Positions 1-10,600 of a DNA stretch of 51,166 nt are shown here, one piece after another. The number at the start of each line of letters is the position of its first letter. The first letter of the stretch is position 1. The notes below the pieces were generated by a model. It worked only from the letters and a program-made list of their open reading frames with translations, did no database searches and was not told the origin of the DNA. The position numbers were made by a program, and so were the translations under genes. This DNA is from Phoronis australis (lineage: Eukaryota > Phoronida > Phoronidae): positions 393,803 through 444,968 of the forward strand of contig NMRA01000366.1 in the NCBI GenBank assembly GCA_002633005.1, in the 5' to 3' direction.

Positions 1-52
1 GCCGGACAAAATGTTGGGGTCCCCCCCTTGTGATATCCTAGATCCGCCACTG
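1..52. mobile_element. Right end of a hAT-type non-autonomous element
   Basis: The window opens inside an element whose terminal sequence ends GATCCGCCACTG at 52. The same stretch recurs, apart from small changes in a C-run, at 45787-45839, where it is the right end of a complete copy. The left end lies outside the window, so the target duplication cannot be tested. Family assignment rests on the other copies here, which share CAG(T/G)GGCG(G/T)ATC ends and 5-bp duplications. Confidence 0.75.
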
Positions 53-211
53 TGAAAAGACAGGACACTATCGTAAACAAAAGTCATCGACAGTCAGTAG
101 AAAGATGCATTGCGCCGAAAAACGCGCAATCACAATTTCTAGGCTTCACATTTCCTGAACATAAATTTAAAGCACCGAACAAATGACCCAAATTGCAATA
201 ACTGCACTGAT

Positions 212-520
212 CAGGGGCGTATCCAGGATTTTGAGTTAGGGGAGGGGGGCAGGGCACAACCAAATTTTCGGCAGATGCGCGCGCCCAGCCTAAAATGTAG
301 GAATGCAGGGGTCTCAAATTTTTGGGTTTGCGGACCTTCTGACTAAAAAGAACGGTAAACGGGGTTTGTTCAGGGCCTATGCATTGTTTATTCACCCCCC
401 GAGCCCCCCTGGGTGCGCGCATGTGCTAGTCAGCAATTCGCACCCGAACTGCCAAATGGTATCTGGTAGAATTTTTTGGGGGCATGACCTCCTTGCCCAC
501 CCCCCCTAAATCCGCCACTG
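212..520. mobile_element. hAT-type MITE, 309 bp, 5-bp target duplication CTGAT
   Basis: It starts CAGGGGCGTATCC and ends AATCCGCCACTG, an imperfect terminal inverted repeat. The flanks are exact CTGAT direct repeats at 207-211 and 521-525. G-rich sequence follows the left end and C-rich sequence precedes the right end, as in the other family members of this window. Open frames inside read low-complexity sequence and resemble no transposase, so it is non-autonomous. A hAT affiliation is inferred from the termini and the short duplication; most hAT families make 8 bp, but 5-bp groups are known. Confidence 0.8.
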
Positions 521-1906
521 CTGATTAACCCGATTTTGATAATTTTTCAATTTTTATTGAGTGGGATGCATTAGCTTTCCGATTATATTGAAGCTTTTTT
601 GCAAAACAAAAAAAAATTGCAAATATAGTAATTCAAATGAAAAGTAATCTACTGGCTAGTTATCTAGCACTAAATGTTTCCGACAGTGTCCGTCGATATA
701 TATCTGCCATTTTGAACGTTAGGTTTCAATACTAGCCCAAGGCCTATCACTACTAGCTTCCGCAAAGCGACGGCATGCAGTTTGGAATACTATATAAAGG
801 TTCCCTAATCCTGGTTTACAGCCATACTCTGGTCGAAGACTGTCAACTTCGAAGCAGTTCACAAAAAATGTTCGCCACATATTACCGAATACGGCGACGC
901 TTTTATCGTGGACTTTACAAAGTCCTCCCACCTGCGACGCAGTCTTGGATCAGTTGGAAACTTGTGCAGATACCACAGTCCGTGGCGTATTGACAGCCTC
1001 CAACTATACAAGGGTCCGGCATTCTTCTTCAAATGTTTACTCCAGCTAAATTTAAAAATCTTAATTGGAAAAAAAATCTAAATTCGAAGACTCGACAATG
1101 ATCGGGTCACGTCCCTGGCGTGACGCATTTTCCGAAGATAGCCGAAGTTGAAAATATTGTTCTCAAAATTTTGTGGGGAAGTGGGAGTGTTTTTTAAACC
1201 AATTATAGACGAATATGTGGGATGAAATAAAAAGAAATGTGCTTCATAAGCAAACTTTATTAACAGTCAACACATGTGTATACATATAAACAACTACTAA
1301 ATAGCTTTCAACCGCTCACTTTAAGTCGGTTTTTAAAATTGACCAACTATAACATCTCTGCAACTGATTGACGGGCCAATTATTATTTAGTTGAGCCAAA
1401 GGATTGAGTTTTGAGTACGTATGCAGTTCCGCAGGTAAGGAGTATACAGAAACGAATGCGTATTTACAAATTATTTATGAACGCATATTTTGATTAAACA
1501 ATCAATGTATACCGTCTCTGTTCGAGGTAAGGCTGATGTGAGTAAACAGAGAATATGAAAATCGCGCGAAACCCCGCGTGCACGACAAAACATGGGTGCA
1601 CCGCGAAGTGAGGCTCGGAAACTCGGAGATGGGCAATTAGTCGAATGCAAGCATTAACTCGAACGGATGGATAAAATAATTAAATAAATTAAACTCGTTA
1701 TATCTCCAACAATTTGTAGGCTAACAGCGCCCACTATCGTTACAACTAATTAAAACAAGAGTTGCCAGCACTCAGACAGTATAGATAAAAGCACTAAAAT
1801 TAGGTTCCAACGAATTCCCGTATATTAATCATAAATGACCAGAAATGTGTGCTGGACTTTGGATTCACGTTTTGTGACTGTGTAAGATGTCGTGAGATCT
1901 GCGTGG
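521..1906. other. Intergenic stretch
   Basis: Apart from the THAP relic at about 780-985, I see no coding signal. The part below 1906 is probably the 3' untranslated region of the phospholipase A2 gene. A minus-strand AATAAA lies at 1256-1261, about 650 bases past its stop, and no closer canonical signal is obvious. Confidence 0.4.
780..985 (-). pseudogene. THAP zinc-finger domain relic
   Basis: Minus-strand translation gives LHKFPTDPRLRRRWEDF, then SVICGEHF, the typical LxxFP...L...W...F and C-x2-H parts of a THAP DNA-binding domain. Directly after HF the frame breaks in a run of six T; the matching continuation NCFEVDSLRPEYGCK is in another frame, and a third frame resumes with IPNCMPSL. 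An in-frame TGA also follows HF. THAP domains occur in P-element-type transposases and in host genes. With several frame breaks and no surrounding gene, this is most likely a dead transposon or gene fragment. Confidence 0.6.
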
Positions 1907-4698
1907 TCACGTAAATTGACACATTTTCTTATTGTAATATTCGAACTTTTTGTCGTATTTTTCTCCTTGCAAGCATCTTCCAAGACTAACGTCACATTCG
2001 CAAAGCATGTTTCGACATTTATTGTAGTGATCTTCTACGGGGTAATCAGATGGTAGTTCTGAAAAGAGACGAATAATATAATCACATAGCATGCAACACA
2101 AAGTGACTGATGTATCCCCATAAAAATTGTTACGAGAAACACGTTTGATTACCGGAGACTACGTGTAGTCACACGGGGAATTGGCGGTCTGGGCCATTTA
2201 TAATGGTCCTCGCTGGCTGATCTAAGATGTCACCAGAGTGGCAACTACAATTACTGTCCGTGATAGCTCTAAAATGCTATACCCTTGTCTTTTCTCTGAA
2301 CCAGACAATGCCACTTACTGCATTTTGCTTCCTTATCTTTACAGGAAAATGTCTTATAGCTGGCAAAATACTCCGACATGGACTTGCACTTCACGTGGTT
2401 GTATATGAGGCCATAACATTCATCGTGCTCTTTGCAACACCTGAAACACACACAAATGTAACCATAAGTAGAATGTGGTTGTAACGCCCCATAGCTGCTG
2501 GCATTTGCCACACTTGTATCGATTTACAGCACAGAAACGGAAAGCAAGGACTACGGACGGGCAGCAATGCAGACCATAGGCTCACCTGCACATTTCCTTA
2601 TTCATAAATCATCACGATTTTGGGGGATGCATTTTCGAATATGAACTGATGCATAACACCAGGAAGGCATTACCATGCAATGCCTTCCTGATAACACGCA
2701 GTCATTTTGTCGCCGAACTTCGCACAAGAACAAAACAAGACGGTAAAGGACAGTGCTCATTAGTTCATACGGGTCAAAGTAAAAAAGTCGCTCTTTGCAC
2801 GGTCAATAGGGAAGTGATTACTTTTGATCCCTTGAGTCCGCGAACGTCTGCTTCATAAAAGTAAACATATAAAATCACCAGTGTATGTAAGTCATTTCGT
2901 AATGGTCTTACTGGTCTATGTTGTCAACAGGAACACCTGCTCCGCCAAGTCCGCAGTAACACCCGTAGTTGGAAAGACCGCCTGCTAGACGTAACTTTGG
3001 CACTGCGCATGACAGGGTGCGGTAAAGGTTGACAATCGACCTCTTGTGCCGAGAAACTGGAATAAAACAACCATAACGAAAGAATTAACAATAAGTCGGA
3101 CAAACATCGAAACATGTTTTCGTTTTCTCTTCGTGAAGGGTTTTTACACAGAAAAGGCTGGTATGGTCACTTATGCTCCACCGTCCAAACGCTCTCGTCA
3201 TCCACTGTACGCGTGCGGACATTTTCATTCTTCACTTGAATTTAAAAAAATCCAGTTTTTATTGCAGTCCTAAATATTTTCATGAAACACAGCCTTAAAA
3301 AACGGTGGTTTTTGTGACAACGGAGTCCATCACGCGGTAGATTATTACTTTCCCGATCACTGGCCTACACCGAGTCATATTTCTCTCAGTTTCATCTTGA
3401 AAATTAAAACTTCCGCGCGTCGACATGTTTTAAACATCACGTATCTGAACTGTACATGAAGGCTGACAATCTTTCTTTCAGAAATACCTAACAATACACG
3501 ACACATTTTCAGCACCCCTTATAGAGAACTGTTAGCCGGGTTTCTCTCGCGCGTTTCTGTTTAAATAAAGTGTTTAACGGAGCTTTCACATCCGACTTGT
3601 GTGTAATCGCGCAGGTATTATGCTTTAGTTTTAAAGACATGTGGATCTGAATGTTTGCATTATGCATTGTGTTTTAGTGTGTACCCTGGATACGACCCGT
3701 GACTTAGTCACGAGTTAGTCTCATCGTGGCAAAGGCGTTAGTACTCCATAAATCACACTGAAGCTAGTCAGTAAATAACAAAGGTCAAACGTTAATCACA
3801 TGCATTGAAAGAAAATTTATTACTGATCTTCATATAGCATTGCACAATCGGCGGAATAGCTTTCAATCGCACCGCGTTACGACAAATCTTCCCGGTTAGG
3901 AAAATGTCCAAATTTCTCTTTGTTAGGAACATATCTTCGAAATTTCTTATCGGATTCACAAGAAACGTTCAGGTGTTGTGCTTGATATACTGTTCTCCAA
4001 ACCAATGTTAGGTATTGTCTTTAAAATGTTCCACTTTTGCATGACGGAGTGTTTTTACGCGGAACTTACATAACAGTGGAAATCTCATTGTTTCCCAGAA
4101 GCACAGAAATCGAGTCAAAACACAGCCGTAATAGTAGACGAGTACTCCCCCTCAACGTTAACCCAGCCGTGTCTATAAAATAGTCTGTACCCATAAATGT
4201 ATGTATGTGATTGAAAGACGTCATCAAGCAATGTAAGCCCTACTACTATCACAGTATCATACTCCGATTTAGAGAACCGGGGGTCATGTTGTTTCTCACC
4301 CGTGATACCTATTATTGTTAAAACAGTCTGCATCCGCAAATGATGTAGACCGTTTCGCCAGATTTCTTAAGTAGCCCAAATTCCGCAAGGGTAACAACCA
4401 GGTATCAAGACAAACAACCTCATTTTCTTCACGTGAAACTGTGGCAGCTCATACTTCATTTTATATTCACGGGTTCGTATCTAATTAATGTATTATGTGA
4501 CAGAAGAGGACAAAAGACAGTTCCTAACCTTGACCCAGAAAAGGAGCTCTGTGATGAACTCGAAATTAGATCAGTTGTAAAGTGACACATACCTCTCAGC
4601 GACTGAGATCTGTTGATATCAAGGCTTCCTGGATCCGCCCGAACGACAACAGTTGCCAAAAAACTGGAAATTATGACCGTGACTGTTGTCAGTCGCAT
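1907..4698 (-). CDS. Secreted phospholipase A2, group IB-like, four exons
   Basis: This enzyme hydrolyses the sn-2 ester of phospholipids outside the cell and needs calcium. Coding exons (minus) are 4698-4593, 3056-2912, 2440-2319 and 2058-1907; all introns are GT-AG and phases agree, giving 174 residues. The ATG opens a signal peptide (hydrophobic residues about 5-19). The calcium loop YGCYCGLGGAG is at 66-76, the catalytic His-Asp in CCKEHDECY is His89/Asp90, and the second catalytic Asp is 147 in CECD. There are 14 cysteines after the signal, and their spacing (52, 68, 70, 85, 86, 92, 102, 117, 124, 139, 144, 146, 153, 171) fits the group IB seven-disulfide pattern. A propeptide may run to about Arg41, since HKR precedes SIVNLYRTLSC. 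All catalytic parts are intact, so it should be active. Introns hold a 12-bp-arm hairpin (2660-2690) but no recognised transposon. Confidence 0.92.
2660..2690. repeat. Perfect hairpin in a phospholipase A2 intron
   Basis: Arms CAGGAAGGCATT (2660-2671) and AATGCCTTCCTG (2679-2690) pair perfectly around a 7-base loop. It lies in the intron between exons 2 and 3. No function is evident. Confidence 0.7.
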
Positions 4699-5400
4699 CT
4701 TTGGGTTGGAATCATCAGTTTCTAAAGCCGTCAACTGACATAAAATACAGCAAACTAGCTCTCCAAACCAAACCGTAAAACTTCTACGTCGCCATTGTTT
4801 GGTAAGGCGACAGTAGACTGATCGGCATTTTATTGATCGAGGCAAAACGTAATACAATAGATGGAGCTTGAACAAACGTTTGAATGCTCTTGCACTGGGA
4901 AGTACCTGGAATGACGTCAGTGGGCGAGTCCATGACGAGTAAATGGGTACTAGTAGGGCTAAGCTGCGAGGATGAGTTCAAAAAGTAAGTCAATAAAACG
5001 TTTATTTTAAATCGGTGTGGGTAAAGACAACAAAAGAAAATATAAGCACAGGTGCTAGTTACCGATAAAATACTTGTGTAGAGAGTTATTCACAGAGAGT
5101 TATAGGAGAATATATACAGTAAGAACATAAGAACTATGTAAACAAGCATTGTCAAAACCCAATAATTTCAAAATGAAATAAAAGACATGACGCAACATCG
5201 GATACAGCTCTGGCACTAACAGTTTTCTCGTAGGAAAGTCGAGATGATGAATTGAAAATTTGTCAGGTCATTGCACCATCTTGCACTTTCTTGTGTCACG
5301 TTATCTGTTTGAGTGCGAAAAACTAATTCGAATTGCTCGTCAAATTTTCCGCATACAGTACTTCATTTCCCTCAATATCTTGACTAACTCATCTAACTAT
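4699..5400. other. Intergenic stretch upstream of phospholipase A2
   Basis: This holds the 5' flank and untranslated leader of the minus-strand phospholipase A2 gene and the sequence up to the LINE relic. Long minus-strand frames cross 4456-4993 because exon 1 is read through, but nothing upstream of the ATG at 4698 resembles a known protein. I could not place a promoter. Confidence 0.35.
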
Positions 5401-5870
5401 GACCTCAACAGAAAGAATTAAAACACGCCTGCAAAGTTACACAGATGGGGAAGAAGACGAAAATCTTGTTGAAGCGCTTCTGAGGGCCAATGGCGTTCTC
5501 ATATGACAAGATCATCTTGTCATATGAGAACGCCAAATTTATTGAACCACATATTACCAACATCACGGCGAAATACGAGGATGTCATAGGTAACAAAGAC
5601 AGTGAGATTGTATCATTGAAAGCTGAAGTGGGTCAACTCAAACTTGACCTCGATTTTCAAGAACAATACAGCAGAAGAGAATGTGTCATTGTAAGTGGAA
5701 AGAAGACGAAAACGAGGACAAGTTATCACCAAGGTAATTAGACCTAGCATTGGCAAAAAGCTAGACAGTGACACGCAAAGACATAAGCAGAGACCACAGA
5801 CTAGGAAAACCATCTGCAAATAAAACCAGAAACCTTATCTGTAAATTCATTACTTAAGGGCAGAGTTAGA
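5401..5870 (+). pseudogene. LINE ORF1 relic
   Basis: A plus-strand frame from 5490 reads a coiled-coil-like stretch ending QEQYSRRECVIVSG, the conserved segment of invertebrate LINE ORF1 proteins. The following nucleic-acid-binding part appears in another frame as DISRDHRLGKPSANKTRNLI then CKFIT. In-frame stops and frame changes show it is dead. A 45-bp palindrome interrupts it at 5491-5535. It continues into the duplicated block from 5683. Confidence 0.7.
5491..5535. repeat. 45-bp palindrome with 22-bp arms and a one-base centre
   Basis: TGGCGTTCTCATATGACAAG followed by AT forms one arm and its exact reverse complement the other, separated only by a C at 5513. It sits in the coiled-coil region of a LINE ORF1 relic, where no such symmetry is expected. 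It could be a small inverted duplication or a foldback artefact of cloning or sequencing. Confidence 0.9.
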
Positions 5871-6402
5871 TTTCTGCCCACGCCCGACTCCCCACTTTTC
5901 GGGTAACAACAAAGATAGACAAAACCAGTTGTTGTAAGTATCGACCCTCGAGTATTGTTTTAGTCAAAGATATAATTAAAAAGTGTAGTTCTTTTTGAAA
6001 GTGTTGGGTGTGGTGAGAAGCGTCAATGGAATGTCCATGAANGTGTCATTGTAAGTGGAAAGAAGACGAAAACGAGGACAAGTTATCACCAAGGTAATTA
6101 GACCTAGCATTGGCAAAAAGCTAGACAGTGACACGCAAAGACATAAGCAGAGACCACAGACTAGGAAAACCATCTGCAAATAAAACCAGAAACCTTATCT
6201 GTAAATTCATTACTTAAGGGCAGAGTTAGATTTCTGCCCACGCCCGACTCCCCCACTTTTCGGGTAACAACAAAGATAGACAAAACCAGTTGTTGTAAGT
6301 ATCGACCCTCGAGTATTGTTTTAGTCAAAGATATAATTAAAAAGTGTAGTTCTTTTTGAAAGTGTTGGGTGTGGTGATAAGCGTCAATGGAATGTCCATG
6401 AA
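5683..6402 (+). repeat. Tandem 359-bp duplication separated by one N
   Basis: 5683-6041 and 6043-6402 are the same sequence except for one inserted C and one G/T change. The only undetermined base of the window, N at 6042, is exactly at the junction. This is the signature of two overlapping contigs left unmerged, or two haplotypes, rather than a biological repeat. The LINE ORF1 relic therefore appears partly twice. Confidence 0.85.
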
Positions 6403-7549
6403 TGGGCGGTAAATATAGAGGGAGAAGACAAATCGATGACAGTTGCACCCTCTTTGACACTGCTCAACACTGTAGCAAATCCTAAACCTCAACGCCATAG
6501 ATTTTCGGGAACACTAGGGAGCAGGCACCTGGTGGATAGTTCATATAAGATGTGTTAGGAGGCCCCTAAAAATCCTGTTTTATTTTTACTTTTTATTACA
6601 CACTTGCGTGCCTGTAAAAAAACACTTTCAAGATCACCAAAAACAATGGCGAATTTCAATATCACTAACGACAATACCACGACAAAACCTCAGCCACTGA
6701 TAACAGGACAACAGTACACATGGGCCAAACTGTGCCTTGTGTCATCGCCGCGGTGTTATTTGTGTAATTTAAAATGTATTTGCGTGCGCACTTTACCTTC
6801 CACATGACAATGACTGGAATTTTAGCGAAACGTAAGCCGTTACCCATCGGCGTTCATCCGCTGTCGCGTCAATGCGATTCTCTTGTGACTCGTCTTGCTT
6901 TCATATCTTAGTGTCCAGCACTTCCCTGCCTATTTCTTTTTTACATGTCTTTATGTGTATGCAATCAAATAACCGACTAGATGCACGTACGCCATGCAGC
7001 TGCAGCCGTTCGCTAGCACTCACGTGTTTACAAAGTGCGATATTCTCTGTTACCAAGAATGGGGGACCGATAAGGTTTTGACTTGAGACTAAATCAACGT
7101 GCAACTGCGGCTCTCCTATTCGTTTGTCAACTTCAGTCTAATTCAGTATTTTAGTTTCATGAAATTGGATGAGATTTGCACCTGAACATGCCTTTTTGTA
7201 GGGTGCAGGCGACTTTTTTAACATAAAACGAGCAAAAGTAAAAACAGCAACTTTTCAAGGAGGATGCGATGACGTGTTGAGTGCAACATCACCTGCTGCC
7301 GAAGGCTGACCTCATGTTCTTTAAATAGAAAAGTGGATACTGAGAAGGACTCTTCTATGTCGCTGCCAGGTCGTGAACTAGATCAACATTTTCTCAAGTA
7401 GATGACGACAAAATGTTCGGTACCGTTCTTTCTTCCTCTATTTTTGGATAGTTTGCAACTGTAGATCGCCTCAAGAAGACGTCCAGGTTTCGGTCTATCA
7501 AGTGCTTTTGAAGTCTACATAACGACAATTAATGTCTTTACTGTTTCAG
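6403..7549. other. Intergenic stretch upstream of the CLCA gene
   Basis: I see no gene here. The segment should contain the promoter and first non-coding exon of the CLCA gene, since a good splice acceptor (TTTACTGTTTCAG) ends at 7549 just before the leader of the first coding exon. No TATA box or donor for the non-coding exon could be assigned with confidence. Confidence 0.35.
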
Positions 7550-7676
7550 GAGTCTGAATGCAGAGAGTGAAAGAGAGACTCAAAAATACCCAAGGAAGTT
7601 TGCCTACTTTTTGGAAGGTATTAAAACACTTTTGGAGGGTTCCACTTGCTTCACTTGTCAGAGAAACAACACAGCC
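7550..7676 (+). other. 5' untranslated part of the first coding CLCA exon
   Basis: A TTTACTGTTTCAG acceptor ends at 7549, so an upstream non-coding exon is likely. The frame is open upstream of ATG 7677 but contains no earlier ATG, which fixes the start at 7677 or at the second Met (7701). The second Met sits closer to the hydrophobic signal and may be used instead. Confidence 0.5.
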
Positions 7677-10600
7677 ATGCAAAAAGGACAAAGGGCAAAT
7701 ATGACAAAACTGTGTGAGAAGAGATCACTCAAGATACCCGTTTTCCTCCTATTTTCATCATTTCTGTTTCCACTTGTGAAGGCATGGAACACTGGAAGAT
7801 CATCTGCCAAACTGGTCAATAACGGATACGAGGGTATTGTGATCGCAATTCATGAGTCCACGAACGAGGACTCGCATCTACTTCAACGAATACAGGTAAG
7901 TGTATAACGAAAAAGAATGCATTTTTTGTTTTAATTTATTCTCTAGCTATTCATACATTAATATGCTAGGGTAAAGTTTTTATCAAGTCTGAAGTCTCTA
8001 TCTTTGCATTAAAAGCAGTCAAAACTCATGTTCGCCAAACCAACCATTGGAATTTAAAAGACAGTAAGACGTGTGACAGTCGTGCGCATTAGCTATTGCC
8101 TGGTAACACGCAGAGTGAGTCGACAGGCTACCTCCAGAACTATCGAAGGCGGTAAGTGAAGATAAGGCCAAAAAACAAAAAAATAGATACGTGCGGCGAT
8201 ACCAACATGCACTATTTTCTGTGGCCAAACATAGAGGCAATCCTTAAATTCGCCATTGAATCGAACTTGGTCGGCATGAGATTATTTAAATAACTATGTT
8301 GTTGTTACAGAGGGTTTTCACACAAGCATCAAGAACTCTGTATGAAGCCTCTAGGAGGCGCGCATACTTCAAGAGAATTACCGTTCTAATTCCCACCACA
8401 TGGAGAGACGAAGGTCGGTACAAGCACGTGCGTCAAGAAACGTTTTACAACGCTGATATAAGGTAGGCGTAACACGTTTAGAAACACCTCTTCTGAAATT
8501 ATTGCATCGGAGTAAGTCAATTTGTTAATGTTTCGAATTTTACTTTATACTTGATCGACAGTGACATTTCAAGCAGCAAGCCTGCATATCGTAAACCGAA
8601 CGTTTTCAAGTTCTTTGTCAGATGGGTGCTGCTATGTCTAGACAGTATTGCTTTTTGGTCAAAATTGCGAAAATCATGAGACGAAACTGCTTTTTGTCAT
8701 GAACCATAACTACATTAAAATGTAACCGGAGGTTCACTGCACACGAGTGGTAGTAAACAAAGCAGGATTTTTCACAGAGTAGATCCACGCACGAATCCAA
8801 GCGTGCCACCGCACAACCCCTACGTGATGGGATCAGGGCGCTGTGAGCAGGGTAACTTCATGCACCTTACACCCAAGTACCTTACAGATGAACATTTTGC
8901 CCAGGCGCATTGGGGACCCTACGGTAAGTTAATGAAACACGAGGAAGTAGTGCGCCGAGTCTTACTTTATTTTAGAACTTTTCACACTTTTTGACAGTTA
9001 GACTCTAAACCGTGCGTCCAGAGAGGAAATATTACGAAGATAACCTGGAACAACACTAGCGGATCCAGGGAGGCCAACCATAACTTTTGAACGCAACATG
9101 TTAGTTGGAGACGGACTTGTTTGTTCAAACACTCAGGAAAGGGAACCGCCCACCCTCTCTAAATCAAAGCTTTTCCAAACATTTACTACACGGAAAAAAT
9201 GTGGCGACATCTCATATATTCATGAATCAGGAAAATGTTGAAGACATCACGGATTTATTGAAGGCAATGTAAGACGTATGAAAATCTCAGTGGCTACTCT
9301 TCGTCTTCCAGACAAAACCATCGTGCACGAATGGGCGCATTTGAGGTGGGGCGTGAAGGACGAGTATCCGACAACGCTGAGAGACAGATTTTATGTCACC
9401 TCGCACGGAAATGTTGAAGCAACGCGGTGGGTGTTCAGTCTAATTTCGTAATTTGTAACCCATCGTTTCATTGGCTGATCTTTGCCAAGAGAAAATTGCT
9501 TCAGCTTCTGTTAACTCTGTCATCAAAACCATGGAAAAGCGTTACAGGTCATGATTTCCCATTTTGTTATTTACAGCCGTTTGTAAACGCACCAATTCCT
9601 GTATTTGCGAGAATATTCCAAAAAAACTGATCCGAAATTACGCCACTGCACGGCTTGGAGACTTAGAGGAATCACCGTCAGTCATGTAAATCTTTCCAAT
9701 ACCAAAGAGAAACTAGTCTGTCTCATTGCTTTTGTCTTTTTTGGTTGAAGCCACGCAGGATACTGAGTTTTCAATAAACGTCAAACATCAAAAACTATTA
9801 TTTCACCTTCAACAACATGACGTCATACACACTACAGAACTTTTTATCCAAGTACATGTACCTCCAGAAAACATGAAGTACCTTCTCACGTGTCGTTTCT
9901 TGAAACCCTTTGCAGCTGTTCCAGGGAGGCGTCAGGAGTCTACCAAGTTCGTGATGGTCGCACAGGGAGATACTGGCGATGCCGACTGGACCCGCGGACT
10001 GGTCTGTACGAAAGAGGCTGTTTGTTTGTGTCATACGCACGATCATCAAACACGGCCTCCTTCATGTTTCGACACTACTTAGAAGCTGTAAGTTTGACAA
10101 AGGACTCGATGCAGCACACTTTTTCACGCAACGATTACCAAAAGATGTACCGGCAATATTTCTGAACTTGCATTCAGATAGTGCGAGACCAAATGATTAA
10201 AGTTAACGGCACTGATTTGTAGGAAGCCAGGTTACATTTAGCGAAGAAACATTTACAAACAAATGACCAAATGTAAACTTCTTGAGGACGGAATTACAAA
10301 CTACATTAAAAGCAAGTTGGCTGAAACGCAGTGCATCGAAGCATTCTACTATTACTATTTGCAACCGGGGGTTTGCTTTCACACCACTTTTGCCCCCCAC
10401 CACCTGCCTCCATCGTCATTTCTTTCGATTTATTACGCGAAACGATGCCTCAATACGCACCATTGAAAACCAAAGACGATATAAGAGAGGCCAAAATATT
10501 CAACCGAGACGGTACCTAAGGGTAGAAGACTAGCTCGAGATGATACCCGAGAGAACTACATACCCATCCGAGTTAGCGGCACGTCCTTAGTAACCCATCA

